DNA of 64,000 nucleotides from Agrobacterium larrymoorei. GTDB taxonomy: Bacteria > Pseudomonadota > Alphaproteobacteria > Rhizobiales > Rhizobiaceae. Numbering within the stretch: position 1 is the first letter of the stretch; each line of letters opens with the position of its first letter. The DNA lies in assembly GCF_005145045.1 (NCBI RefSeq), contig NZ_CP039692.1:186001-250000 (forward strand). Reading direction: 5' to 3'. Under the pieces are notes generated by a model, which saw nothing but the letters and a program-made list of their open reading frames with translations, searched no databases and was not told where the DNA came from. A program made the position numbers and the translations under genes. Below are positions 28,921 to 37,609 of this stretch, piece by piece.

Positions 28921-29808
28921 CTACTTTTTATTTCGATCACTCAAGGATGCTTCGCCGTTGAAATGCGGCTTGAAAGCCTCAAGCGCTTTGACCAACATCG
29001 TGACGCTATAGCGATCTATCTGCTCCTTGTAGCTTGCAATCAGCCTATCCCTCTCCGCCATGACGGCAGGGGACGCGTAGAAGTCTTTCAGCTGCTTTAA
29101 GTCGTCTTCGGGCAGGGTCGACAAAACCCAAGTCAGTTGTGCCTTGGCTATCCCTCTTGAGACGTCTCTATCAAACCTTATTGGATTTCCCTCTCGCTGA
29201 CGAAGCTCAGGTAAAATATCTTCCGCCAATCTTTTTGCTTCATTCCCGTCGAGGTGGGCTAATTCTTCCGGTTTTTCCGTAAAATAGATCTCTAAAGCCG
29301 CATTCATTGCCGCGCCAGCAACTGAATTTTCTGCGAAAAGTTCTGGAAGTGCGAAACTATCGGCAAGCGCCTCCAGCTCTTTCACCCTCTCTTCAGAAGC
29401 GACTTTCTCAGGTGTCGAAGTTTGTGTCCCCTGATTGGCAAGCTTGGCATTACTCTCCTTCAAAAGCTTTCCAATTGCTAAAAGCGCAGGCGAATCACAG
29501 TCACGACTACCAAATTTTTCAATCAACTTCTGTGATAATGCACTATCCCCAAACACCTCAGTAACGATAGGTCGCAATATTTTGTCTACTGTCGAAACAT
29601 CTTTGCTCTTTTCTTTCGAAAAGTCCTGTTCCGCGTAACCAAGAAGAGTCGGGACATTGTCTGCTATCAGCTTTACGTTCTCAACTTCCAGCAAGCAGCT
29701 TGATTGAGCCTGCGTAGGCTCCAAAAACGCTAAAACCGCGACAGTAACACCAATCGGCCACATCGCCTCAATAGACAGAGCTCTACTACGCTTTCGATAA
29801 ATTTGCAT
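28921..29808 (-). CDS. exported DUF2059-like protein, candidate immunity protein 2
   Basis: A 295-residue protein with a signal peptide ending near LEPTQA before QSSC. The C-terminal 100 residues resemble the DUF2059 fold: LSTLPEDDLKQLKDFYASP, then a helix with SYKEQIDRY. The neighbouring gene at 29888-30802 has the matching LATLSDDQLDTLKMFYSSP (11 of 19 positions identical), so the two are paralogs. It is the last gene of the leftward hcp operon region, separated from its paralog by 79 very AT-rich bases. Periplasmic location and position after a candidate toxin suggest immunity or a neutralising chaperone. Function is not proven. Confidence 0.65.
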   Translation of the reverse strand: MQIYRKRSRALSIEAMWPIGVTVAVLAFLEPTQAQSSCLLEVENVKLIADNVPTLLGYAEQDFSKEKSKDVSTVDKILRPIVTEVFGDSALSQKLIEKFGSRDCDSPALLAIGKLLKESNAKLANQGTQTSTPEKVASEERVKELEALADSFALPELFAENSVAGAAMNAALEIYFTEKPEELAHLDGNEAKRLAEDILPELRQREGNPIRFDRDVSRGIAKAQLTWVLSTLPEDDLKQLKDFYASPAVMAERDRLIASYKEQIDRYSVTMLVKALEAFKPHFNGEASLSDRNKK

Positions 29809-29887
29809 TACGCCAAAATTAAAATTTAAATACTACCTCAAAAGACGGATCGATAATCTACATATAATTGAATAATAATTCACATCA

Positions 29888-30802
29888 CTAATTCTTAACT
29901 CCTTCGGCAAAAATTAATCTGAAATACTGATCAAGCGCTATTGACGTATTCTCGCTCAGAATATCCTTATAAGTCTTTTTCAACGCTTCCGTTTTCGCAA
30001 TTCCAGTTGGGCTGGAGTAAAACATTTTCAACGTGTCTAATTGGTCATCCGAAAGCGTCGCCAGTGCATAGCTTAACTCGTTGCGTGCATATTCCTCAGT
30101 GATAACTCTAGAGTATGCACTCTGATTTACTTCCCGCTCCCGAAGATTGGCCAGAAAATTCGGTAAATCTGCCAAGAATTTTTTTTGATCTTCCTCATTA
30201 AGTTCATAGATGCCGGGATCACTCGATATTTTCAAAGCAACACCGACCGCCTGCTGAAACGAGGCGGCATCTGCCGCAAGCTTTGGTGAAGCCATCAAGT
30301 TTGCAACGTCATTGACTGTCTCTCTAGTCTTCGGGTTACCGAGCCGCGCTTGAATGCTTTTCCCCGCTACCTCATCTTTATCCGTGTATATTTTGTCAAT
30401 TTGAGCGTAGCTCACGATTAGAGCGGACACAGCTTTGTCTAGGGCCTTAAAATTTTGATAATCGTTATCTGGCTGCTCAATTGCGGCCACTATAGTCCGC
30501 TTCATTTGCAAAAGGTCAAATTTTTGGCTTATCGCCTTCAGCATCAAAGGCTTTGTCTTCGCCACGTCTAGCTTGGTGCCCGCGGCTTCGATAGCAACGG
30601 AATTCTCCACCATTGCATTAATGTCTGCTAGACGTTGATCCAAACGCTCGGCTCTAATCACCACAGAATCGATTGTGTTGTTCGCTTGATCAGCAGATAC
30701 ATGCGAAGCAGTCAGCAGGATGACGCAAACAAGGCAGGCAAATGCGCATAGTTTCAGCAAACAAATCTTTTTGACGTGCGAGGTGAAATCATTAAACAGC
30801 AT
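29888..30802 (-). CDS. exported DUF2059-like protein, candidate immunity protein 1
   Basis: A 304-residue protein with a long hydrophobic signal peptide (LCAFACLVCVILLTASHVSA before DQANN). The middle is helical. The C-terminal region resembles DUF2059 (LATLSDDQLDTLKMFYSSP, SENTSIALDQYF) and is paralogous to 28921-29808. It starts only 8 bases after the unrecognised 360-residue protein, the usual spacing of toxin then immunity genes. Base composition is about 43% GC by hand count of sample rows, well below the T6SS genes, which supports recent acquisition. Confidence 0.68.
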   Translation of the reverse strand: MLFNDFTSHVKKICLLKLCAFACLVCVILLTASHVSADQANNTIDSVVIRAERLDQRLADINAMVENSVAIEAAGTKLDVAKTKPLMLKAISQKFDLLQMKRTIVAAIEQPDNDYQNFKALDKAVSALIVSYAQIDKIYTDKDEVAGKSIQARLGNPKTRETVNDVANLMASPKLAADAASFQQAVGVALKISSDPGIYELNEEDQKKFLADLPNFLANLREREVNQSAYSRVITEEYARNELSYALATLSDDQLDTLKMFYSSPTGIAKTEALKKTYKDILSENTSIALDQYFRLIFAEGVKN

Positions 30803-30810
30803 GGTAAGAC

Positions 30811-31893
30811 CTAGATTACCTTGACATCAGTTAGTTCTTTCGGCCTAGCTTCAATAGAAAGGCGGTTTATGATTTGCTCGGCTTTTAGCAATTGCGCATT
30901 CCCCGTCGGATCAAAAAAACGTTCCACGGCGGATTGCTCAGGATAGAATGACGAATTCCCAGTCAACTTACTCAAAGTGTCAATGCGTTGCCGTATTTGA
31001 GAGCCCAAATTCTCATACTTCACCCGTTGGCCAATGTTTTTTGATGTGATCGGAATCCCTCCCGATTGAGGGCCTATTTCCCTAGGATAGTCAGTTGAAG
31101 ATGGAAGCTGTGCAATCGGCGTCCTACTAAATTCTACATCCTGAAGAAGCATTGTGGTACTGGACGTTACGGATGCAAACTTAACCAATTTATCCGACTC
31201 TAACACCGCGTCCATGTAAAACAGCAATTCCATCTTCTGGGACAAGCGATTTTCATCCACGCGGCGGGCTTCTGGTGGGTTGCAGAATGGGGTCTTGCCG
31301 ACAAGTTCCGCAATGTGGGTTTTGTTGGCGTCGCTGATGCTCGCGTCGTCTCGCACGCCTTGTACGAAATTATGCACGCAGATGTGGTTTACGTTGATGA
31401 AATCCTCCATCCGGGTGAGGAAGTTCAGCGCGGTAGGGGCGGAAGCAATCGCATCGCTGCTGGTCAACCCTTCGACCGCCGCTGTGACATGCTTACCTGC
31501 GAGCTTCTTTACTTCGTCAAGAACACCGCCCAAGGCGAACATCAGGACTTTGCTTTCGCTTACAGCGTGAAACGCGTTAAAGGTTGTGTTCAGATTTTGG
31601 TTGCAAATGACCCGAAGTGCCGCGCGGCCAGCTAACGTCCGCAACGAAGTCGTTGCGAAGACTGCCATCATTACACTTCCAGTCAAAATGGATGCGGACA
31701 TGACGAACAGTTCCGCTGCCATCTTGTCGCGCGCGGCCTGCTCCTGCATCTTCTTGTTATAATTGTCTATGGCCAGATCATAAGCACGCACATAAGGGCT
31801 TGCTACGTTCAGCTGCCACTGGGATTTGTATTTGGGCAATTCGATGAGAATATTGTTCAAACGATCGGTCGCCAAAGACACGGTCTTCTCCAT
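30811..31893 (-). CDS. candidate T6SS effector of unrecognised family
   Basis: A 360-residue protein that I do not recognise. It lacks a signal peptide. It has a hydrophobic stretch near 58-84 (ELFVMSASILTGSVMMAVFA) and a second near 117-125 (VLMFALGGVL), with helical charged flanks. Cys occurs at about 97, 162 and 194. No Tae4-type Cys/His amidase motif, HNH, lipase GxSxG or MIX motif is visible. It sits downstream of clpV-hcp-tai, where A. tumefaciens C58 carries its amidase effector, and is followed 8 bases later by an exported candidate immunity gene. A membrane-acting Hcp-dependent toxin fits, by context only. GC is about 55% over the first half and about 46% over the last 420 bases (hand count). 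Confidence 0.55.
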   Translation of the reverse strand: MEKTVSLATDRLNNILIELPKYKSQWQLNVASPYVRAYDLAIDNYNKKMQEQAARDKMAAELFVMSASILTGSVMMAVFATTSLRTLAGRAALRVICNQNLNTTFNAFHAVSESKVLMFALGGVLDEVKKLAGKHVTAAVEGLTSSDAIASAPTALNFLTRMEDFINVNHICVHNFVQGVRDDASISDANKTHIAELVGKTPFCNPPEARRVDENRLSQKMELLFYMDAVLESDKLVKFASVTSSTTMLLQDVEFSRTPIAQLPSSTDYPREIGPQSGGIPITSKNIGQRVKYENLGSQIRQRIDTLSKLTGNSSFYPEQSAVERFFDPTGNAQLLKAEQIINRLSIEARPKELTDVKVI

Positions 31894-31943
31894 TGCTTGA
31901 CTGAACTTAAGGTTACTGGTCTTACTCTATCAACATTCGTTAC

Positions 31944-32357
31944 TTAAATACGCTTGCAGGGAAGCGACTGCTCGAGGGCAGCGAGTACCAAAATGGCTGC
32001 GTTTCCGTTCAATTGCTCCACCGATAGATCACCGAGATAGGTGTACACGCGGTCCTTAATCTCGTGCGGTGCAACTTCGCCCGCTCCGCACCATTTTCCG
32101 TGACTGGTGAAATCGGCCACGCCGGCAATGTAAAAGTTCGCCTTGGTTATGGATATAAGACGTCGCGCTTCTGAATCCGGCACCTCTGGGGCGTAGTTTC
32201 CTTCAATTGCACTCTTCAGTTCTGCACCAGAGATTATCCAAGTCCGCTCAGCGGATGCGGCCTCAGTGCTTGAAAGCAATATCATTGCCCACACGAGCGA
32301 AAGTAAAAGTCCGACATCTATGCGAGCCACCTTTGACTGAAGTGCCGAAACCATCAC
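31944..32357 (-). CDS. tai: Tai/Rap1a-like immunity protein
   Basis: A 137-residue exported protein with a signal peptide ending near TEAASA. The mature part follows the Rap1a/Tai pattern: FYIAGVADFTSHGKWCGAG, then a helix AAILVLAALEQSLPCKRI with the paired Cys. Family members bind and block T6SS peptidoglycan amidases (Tae4 class) in the periplasm. It is placed directly after hcp as in A. tumefaciens. The expected amidase gene is not recognisable next to it, so either it guards against incoming amidases or its partner is the unfamiliar protein at 30811-31893. Confidence 0.72.
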   Translation of the reverse strand: MMVSALQSKVARIDVGLLLSLVWAMILLSSTEAASAERTWIISGAELKSAIEGNYAPEVPDSEARRLISITKANFYIAGVADFTSHGKWCGAGEVAPHEIKDRVYTYLGDLSVEQLNGNAAILVLAALEQSLPCKRI

Positions 32358-32439
32358 ACATGTCCGAATTGGAACTGTCGAAAACCGTTGAACTCAAATT
32401 TCAACGACATCTCGGCGTCGAAAACTACCTCGAAGAAGT

Positions 32440-32466
32440 CGGCGCCGCCCCAGAAGGGCGGCACCG
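32440..32466 (-). terminator. strong stem-loop downstream of hcp
   Basis: The arms 32440-32450 and 32456-32466 form an 11-base GC-rich stem with one G-U wobble and a 5-base loop. It starts 9 bases after the hcp stop. The minus strand continues GACTTCTTCG, with no clean U run, so it is more likely an attenuator or 3'-end protector that keeps hcp mRNA high relative to the cargo genes. Confidence 0.5.
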
Positions 32467-32474
32467 GAACTGCT

Positions 32475-32951
32475 TTAAGCAGCCTTCGTGGTCGACAGAT
32501 CGTAAGAAGCGATCATTGGAGACTGCGGAGAGTTATTGTCATCAAATGGCGTGTACTTCACTTCCATCTTGGTGAAGTTCAGCTTGATGGTCTCAACCGG
32601 GCGGTCACCGCTGGAATCCACCGAGTAGCTGGCGATAAGCGTGTTCGTCAGCAGGTATTCGATGTAGGTGTTGCCCGGGTTGCCGGTGGTAACGAGGTGG
32701 ATCGTTGCCTGCTTGCCCTGGCGGCCGGCGCAAGCTTCGCCAAACAGCTTGGTGGAGGACGAGTCACTGACCTTCGTGAGGATGACTTCCGAAATCGTCG
32801 GCTCGGTTGCCTCACGGTTTGCAGCGGCACCTGCAGACGTATTGATGTTGCGCGTCACGTTCCAGTGGATGGCTTCGATATCCATCCACTTGCGGTGTTC
32901 CTCATGGGTTGCATCACCCTGAATACCGTCCAACTGCAGATAAATCGGCAT
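32475..32951 (-). CDS. hcp: Hcp, T6SS inner-tube protein
   Basis: A 158-residue Hcp. It opens MPIYLQLDGIQGDATH and has the family strands WNVTRNINTSAG, ISEVILTKVSDSSS, GNTYIEYLLTNTLIASYS and IKLNFTKMEVKYTPFD. Hexameric rings stack into the tube expelled by sheath contraction, and the lumen can carry small effectors. It starts 46 bases after clpV behind AGGAG. It is flanked by hairpins on both sides, suggesting separate control of its abundance. Only one hcp is present in the window. Confidence 0.95.
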   Translation of the reverse strand: MPIYLQLDGIQGDATHEEHRKWMDIEAIHWNVTRNINTSAGAAANREATEPTISEVILTKVSDSSSTKLFGEACAGRQGKQATIHLVTTGNPGNTYIEYLLTNTLIASYSVDSSGDRPVETIKLNFTKMEVKYTPFDDNNSPQSPMIASYDLSTTKAA

Positions 32952-32968
32952 GCTGTAAGCTCCTATTT

Positions 32969-32994
32969 AAAAAATGACCTCTTGCTGCGAGGCC
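32969..32994 (-). terminator. weak terminator/attenuator between clpV and hcp
   Basis: On the minus strand GGCCTC (32989-32994) pairs with GAGGTC (32976-32981) with one G-U wobble, then A and six U residues (32969-32974). The stem is short, so it would end only part of the clpV transcripts. Confidence 0.4.
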
Positions 32995-32997
32995 GCG

Positions 32998-35661
32998 TTA
33001 CCTTTCAACCTGACGCCGCACCCGCCGGGAGGCCCCTTTGGATGCGACAACTTTATCCACTCCAGCAGCCTCTGCCGGAACGAATTCGTCTAATTCCCCA
33101 GCCGCTTCGGCACGAATGCCGAACCGATTCCCATCAAAATCGACAGTGACCCTGCCCACCTTTTCGCCAGCGATGACCTTTTCGAGGAAGAAGCTGGACA
33201 GGGGTGGAAGAAGATCCTTACCGATCATGATTTCGATTGCGCGAGCGCCGATATCGCTGGAGCCCGCTTTTGCCACCAGCGCCGCGCGCGCCGCTTCCGA
33301 GAGGCTGAGTTCCGCGCCATAAGTCGCGCTCACGCGTTCGCTGATCTTGCTAATCTGTATGTCCACGATTTTTGCCAGCTGTTCAGCACCAAGTGGCATG
33401 AAGGGCAAAATGATCGTGCGACCGAGAAATGCCGGTTTGAACTGCTTCGTCAGTTCGGGCATCAAAAGCGCTTCCAGCGCTTCACCTTCCGGCATGGTGT
33501 CCGGGTCTGCCGCAAGCGCGGACAGCAATTCGGAACCTGTATTCGCGGTCAGGAAAATCGTAGTGTTCTTGAAATCGACATCGCGGCCTTCGCCATCGCG
33601 AAGCACGCCCTTGTCGAAGACCTGATAGAAAATATCCTGAACACCGGGATGCGCCTTATCGATCTCATCCAGCAGCAGCACGCCGAAAGGACGGCGGCGC
33701 ACGGCTTCGGTCAGCACACCGCCCTCCCCGTAACCCACATAGCCGGGAGGAGAACCGAGCAGCAGGGAAACCTTATGCTCTTCCTTGAACTCCGACATAT
33801 TGATGGTGGTGAGATGGCTGTTGCCACCATAGAGAAGATCAGCAAGCGAGAGCGCCGTTTCCGTTTTGCCCGTGCCGGACATGCCGACGAGGAAGAATAC
33901 GGCCGGAGGACGTCTTGGATCGGAGAGGCCAGCGCGCGCCGCGCGCATCGCATCTGCAATTCGTCCAATCGCCAGATCCTGACCGATCACCCGCTGCTTC
34001 ATCCGGTCATCGAGGGTGCGCGCGCTTTCGATTTGATCTGCAAGGAGCTTACCAAGCGGAATGCCGGTCCAGCGAGATACGACAGAGGCGATAACTTCCC
34101 GATCAACCACCGTTGGCACCAGCTTCTCAGATGCATCGGGTCGCGGCGAAGCAAGACGCAAAGGCGCGACGTTAGACGGCTGTTCTTCAGCCTCTTCGGA
34201 AGCCTGTAACTCGCTCAGCTCCGCATCATAACGAGCCTGCAATTCCTGTTCCTGCACATCAAGCGCAGCCAGCTCTTCTTCGATTGCAGCGATACGCGCA
34301 TTCAACTCATCATCCGTAGGTTCGCGCTTCAGCCATTCCAGTTCAACGGAAAGCAGACGGCGTTCGCTGGTGATGTTGCGAAGCTTCTCCGGTAGCGTCT
34401 GCCGAGCAAGCGAAACCGCCGCGGCGGCTGTGTCCAAAAGACTGACCGCCTTGTCCGGAAGCTGACGCGCGGGCATATAGCGGGCCGAAAGCTGTACGGC
34501 GGCTATAATAGCGTCATCGCGAACGACAACATTGTGATGCTTGATGAAACTGTCCGCAACGCCTCTGAGCATGCGGATCGCGGTTGCCTCATCCGGCTCG
34601 CGCACGTGAACGGGCTGAAAACGACGCGTCAGAGCCGCATCCTTCTCAAAGTATTTCTTGTATTCGCTCCACGTGGTGGCAGCGACTGTTCTCACCTCGC
34701 CGCGCGCTAGCGCTGGCTTCAGGATATTCGCAGCATCACCCTGACCAGCGGCACCGCCAGCGCCAATCAGCCCATGAGCTTCATCGATGAAAAGAATGAT
34801 GGGTTCTGCCGATTTCTTGACGGCATCGATGACACCGTGCAGACGACGCTCGAACTCGCCCTTCACACCCGCGCCAGCCTGAAGCAGCGAAAGATCGAGC
34901 GTGAGCAGCCGAACATTCCTCAGCTTTTCCGGCACGTTGCCCGATACGATTTCGAGAGCAAGTGCTTCGGCCACTGCGGTTTTACCCACACCGGCTTCAC
35001 CGACAAGGATAGGATTGTTCTGGCGACGGCGCGTCAGAATATCCACCATCTGCCGCAACTCGTCGTCACGTCCGATAACCGGATCGATCTTTCCGGCCCG
35101 CGCATCGGCGGTCATATCCTGCGTGTAAAGGCGCAGAAAATCGTTTTGGTCTGAAGGCTGCACGCTCCCGCTATCGAGAAGTCCTGCGTCCCGCGCGTCG
35201 CCGTTCGCGGCAGTACTGCGCAAACGCTCAAGCGCGTTGCGGTCCATGTTCTTCAATGATGGGAACACTGAGCGAACCAGCGAGCGCAAGGACGCTTCCT
35301 CATCCAAAGCCAGAAGCAAATCTGCAAGCACAACGCGGTTTCGACCTGCTTCCAGTGACGCAAGCAACCAAGCCTCACGACCGGCAGACAGAACGTTTTG
35401 CGAGAGAGAAAGATCTTCCCCGTCGCCAACGATAGCCTCGCCAAGACTGCGATCGATTTCCGACTGAAATACCGCGAGTGGAATTTTCAGCTCATCGAAG
35501 ACAGCAACAAATTTTCCAGAATCTACAACCGATTTCAGCCAGTGAGGCACATCCACATATCGGTGGCCCATCCGTACTGCAACCGAAGCCGCAGCTTCGA
35601 GAGCAACACGCAAGTCAGGCTCAAGCGCTTCTATGAGGCGATTGAGATCGATATGCGACAT
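32998..35661 (-). CDS. tssH: ClpV, T6SS sheath-recycling AAA+ ATPase
   Basis: An 887-residue double-AAA+ ClpB-like ATPase. Its N domain (about 1-160) binds the contracted sheath. Walker A1 is [14 protein letters not shown] with Walker [16 protein letters not shown] coiled-coil middle region lies around 410-510. Walker A2 is [25 protein letters not shown] with [15 protein letters not shown] 35661 is chosen over one at 35694, because AGGAGG lies 8 bases before it and it gives the family start MSHIDLN. It disassembles contracted TssB-TssC tubes for reuse. It is the first gene of the leftward operon with hcp and the cargo genes, and divergent from tssA. Confidence 0.95.
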   Translation of the reverse strand: MSHIDLNRLIEALEPDLRVALEAAASVAVRMGHRYVDVPHWLKSVVDSGKFVAVFDELKIPLAVFQSEIDRSLGEAIVGDGEDLSLSQNVLSAGREAWLLASLEAGRNRVVLADLLLALDEEASLRSLVRSVFPSLKNMDRNALERLRSTAANGDARDAGLLDSGSVQPSDQNDFLRLYTQDMTADARAGKIDPVIGRDDELRQMVDILTRRRQNNPILVGEAGVGKTAVAEALALEIVSGNVPEKLRNVRLLTLDLSLLQAGAGVKGEFERRLHGVIDAVKKSAEPIILFIDEAHGLIGAGGAAGQGDAANILKPALARGEVRTVAATTWSEYKKYFEKDAALTRRFQPVHVREPDEATAIRMLRGVADSFIKHHNVVVRDDAIIAAVQLSARYMPARQLPDKAVSLLDTAAAAVSLARQTLPEKLRNITSERRLLSVELEWLKREPTDDELNARIAAIEEELAALDVQEQELQARYDAELSELQASEEAEEQPSNVAPLRLASPRPDASEKLVPTVVDREVIASVVSRWTGIPLGKLLADQIESARTLDDRMKQRVIGQDLAIGRIADAMRAARAGLSDPRRPPAVFFLVGMSGTGKTETALSLADLLYGGNSHLTTINMSEFKEEHKVSLLLGSPPGYVGYGEGGVLTEAVRRRPFGVLLLDEIDKAHPGVQDIFYQVFDKGVLRDGEGRDVDFKNTTIFLTANTGSELLSALAADPDTMPEGEALEALLMPELTKQFKPAFLGRTIILPFMPLGAEQLAKIVDIQISKISERVSATYGAELSLSEAARAALVAKAGSSDIGARAIEIMIGKDLLPPLSSFFLEKVIAGEKVGRVTVDFDGNRFGIRAEAAGELDEFVPAEAAGVDKVVASKGASRRVRRQVER

Positions 35662-35881
35662 GCGAAGAGCCTCCTGCCCTGGTTCATTCCACAACGTTGC
35701 GTAGCATAACTAAGATGATGAAACTCACTTGTCCAGCCAAAAGTTGATTTTTTATTTCGCGAGCTTAGTTGACAGTCGCCACACTTTAGACACATTTAGA
35801 ATAAGTCTGTTTATTGAATAACCTTACGTAACGGAAGTAACCGTCATAAAAGTATTATCTTTTTCGGAGGAAAGACTGCCT
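35662..35881. promoter_or_regulatory. divergent T6SS promoter region
   Basis: A 220-base AT-rich spacer separates clpV and tssA, with no gene. A consensus-like TTGACA lies at 35769-35774, with CATTTA at 35793-35798 (18-base spacing) as a weak -10 for tssA. The palindrome TTACGTAA (35824-35831) overlaps a direct repeat GTAAC (35828-35832 and 35837-35841). The repeats may be a regulator site; no known regulator can be named. Confidence 0.4.
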
Positions 35882-36940
35882 TTGGACGCGACATTTGTCA
35901 AAACAAAGATAGAATATTCGGGCGATTGCGGAGAAAATATTCGAAGCAATGCAAGAACTCGCGAACTATATTACAGAATTAAGGATGAAAGAAACCAGGC
36001 TAGAGCAGAGGAACGCACTGTATCGCCGCAGGAAGTTCTAAAGGTTTCCAACAATTGGGATAGTGTCAGCAATCTCGGATTGCAAATTATATATTCCGAG
36101 AGCAAGGACATCGAAATATTGGCGTGGCTGGCAGAGGCCAAGTTAAGGCTGGATGGCTTTCCCGGCCTGCGTGAAGTTTATGAGTTATGCGATGATATTT
36201 TTCACAACCATTGGGAAAATATTCATTCCATAGACGACGATAGTGAAGAAGATAAATTTGCACCTTTCGCGGGTCTGAACGGTATTGGCAGTGAGGGAAC
36301 GCTGGTTCAGCCGCTCCGCCTCACCTCTCTGATCCCCGGACGCAAGTTCGGCGAGGACAGTCTTTGGGACTTTCAGCTGGCGCAGCGTCCAAATGAGAGC
36401 AAGCGGAAGGAAGAAATCTATCGCGCCGCCTCCGAAGCAGGAGTAGCGGCCATGTCCGCGCATCTTGCGGAGGTCAATGCATGCCTCTCGATCTTTGACC
36501 GGTTGATGGCCTTGCTGACGGAACGCTGCGGCCAGTTTGCGCCGCCCAGCTCCAACATTCGCAACGTGCTGATCGAAGCGGCAGCGGCCATTCGCGCTCT
36601 TGGCGGGCGGGAGCCGGAGGGTGTTCAGCCGAGTGAAACGCCTGCTGTTTCCACAGATGAAGGCACAGTTCAGATGGCGGCAACAACACCTTCCGTTTCC
36701 CTCAACCCAGAGGGAATAAACTCTCGTGATGAAGCGTTTGAAACTCTTCTTACGGTTGCGCGTTATTTCCGTCGTACTGAACCGCATTCACCGATTTCAT
36801 TGGCTATCGAAACATTGGTTCGCAGGGGGCGCATGGATTTTTCGGAACTGCTTGCCGAGCTTCTGCCCGAAGCTCAGGCCCGCAATGCCGTACTGACAGC
36901 GGCGGGCATCAAGCCCGGCGGAGAGAACAACGGAAACTAA
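35882..36940 (+). CDS. tssA: TssA (ImpA), T6SS baseplate/sheath assembly protein
   Basis: A 352-residue ImpA-type protein starting at TTG, with GGAGG (35866-35870) 11 bases upstream. Residues about 15-150 match the ImpA N-terminal domain (SGDCGENIRSN, WLAEAKLRLDGFPGLREVYELC, PFAGLNGIGSEGTLVQPLRL). The C-terminus ends with the short conserved helix RGRMDFSELLAELLPE. TssA helps recruit baseplate and sheath. The first part of the gene is AT-richer than the rest. It heads the rightward operon that runs to ppkA. Confidence 0.93.
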   Translation: MDATFVKTKIEYSGDCGENIRSNARTRELYYRIKDERNQARAEERTVSPQEVLKVSNNWDSVSNLGLQIIYSESKDIEILAWLAEAKLRLDGFPGLREVYELCDDIFHNHWENIHSIDDDSEEDKFAPFAGLNGIGSEGTLVQPLRLTSLIPGRKFGEDSLWDFQLAQRPNESKRKEEIYRAASEAGVAAMSAHLAEVNACLSIFDRLMALLTERCGQFAPPSSNIRNVLIEAAAAIRALGGREPEGVQPSETPAVSTDEGTVQMAATTPSVSLNPEGINSRDEAFETLLTVARYFRRTEPHSPISLAIETLVRRGRMDFSELLAELLPEAQARNAVLTAAGIKPGGENNGN

Positions 36941-36978
36941 TGAACGGAGTGCCAAGGCTGCATTCCACAACATTCAAC

Positions 36979-37001
36979 CATGCGAAAGCGCATGAAGGAG
37001 G
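36979..37001 (+). promoter_or_regulatory. hairpin abutting the tssB ribosome-binding site
   Basis: CATGCG (36979-36984) pairs with CGCATG (36989-36994) around loop AAAG. The very next bases AAGGAGG (36995-37001) form a near-perfect Shine-Dalgarno for ATG 37007. The hairpin leaves the site exposed and could mark a processed 5' end that boosts sheath-protein synthesis. Confidence 0.45.
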
Positions 37002-37006
37002 TTTAG

Positions 37007-37516
37007 ATGGCAAGTGTACATGAGAAGCTGGAGCGGGTTCGCAAGCCTCGCGTTCACATCAAATACGAAGTCGAAACGGAAGGCGCGATGGTCGTCAAGG
37101 AACTGCCCTTCGTGGTTGGCGTTCTGGGCGATTTTTCCGGCAACCCCACGCAGCCGCTGAAGCCTTTCGGCGAGCGCAAGTTCGTGCAGGTGGATCGCGA
37201 CAATTTCGATGAAGTCATGCGCCGCATGACGCCGGGTCTCAATATTGCCGTTCCCAACACGCTGCAAAATGACGGGACAGACATTCAGGTAAACCTGAAA
37301 TTCGAGAGCATGGAAGATTTCGAGCCCGGCTCGGTCGTTCAGCAGGTGCCGGCGCTGAAGGCGCTTTTGGATGCGCGCAACGAACTGCGTGACCTTCTCT
37401 CCAAGGCAGACCGCTCGGAAGATCTGGAGCGCATGTTGGAAGACATTCTGCAAAACAAGACGGATCTCGCAAAGCTGGTTTCCGAACTGAAAGACAAGAA
37501 CGGCGCTGGCGAGTAA
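37007..37516 (+). CDS. tssB: TssB, small T6SS sheath protein
   Basis: A 169-residue TssB/VipA. It has the family start [26 protein letters not shown], then [16 protein letters not shown] and [13 protein letters not shown]. It pairs with TssC to form the contractile sheath around the Hcp tube. A very strong ribosome site and a hairpin-bearing gap before tssC fit high expression. Confidence 0.96.
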   Translation: MASVHEKLERVRKPRVHIKYEVETEGAMVVKELPFVVGVLGDFSGNPTQPLKPFGERKFVQVDRDNFDEVMRRMTPGLNIAVPNTLQNDGTDIQVNLKFESMEDFEPGSVVQQVPALKALLDARNELRDLLSKADRSEDLERMLEDILQNKTDLAKLVSELKDKNGAGE

Positions 37517-37543
37517 TCGCGCCGCCACCAAGAAGTTTCAAGC

Positions 37544-37562
37544 GCCCCGGCACCGGGGCTTT
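37544..37562 (+). terminator. attenuator-like hairpin between tssB and tssC
   Basis: GCCCCGG (37544-37550) and CCGGGGC (37553-37559) form a short GC stem followed by TTT. The U run is brief, so partial termination or mRNA protection is more likely than full stop; tssC and later genes have no obvious separate promoter. Confidence 0.45.
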
Positions 37563-37609
37563 AAACGGTTCTAGCGGCAAGAAACAGCCGCATGTGGAAG
37601 GATTGAAAC

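Noticed and set aside
30811..31893. Assigning the candidate effector as a Tae4 amidase by position
   Set aside because: The expected Cys and His motifs are missing and the protein is about twice the usual Tae4 length, so position alone is not enough.
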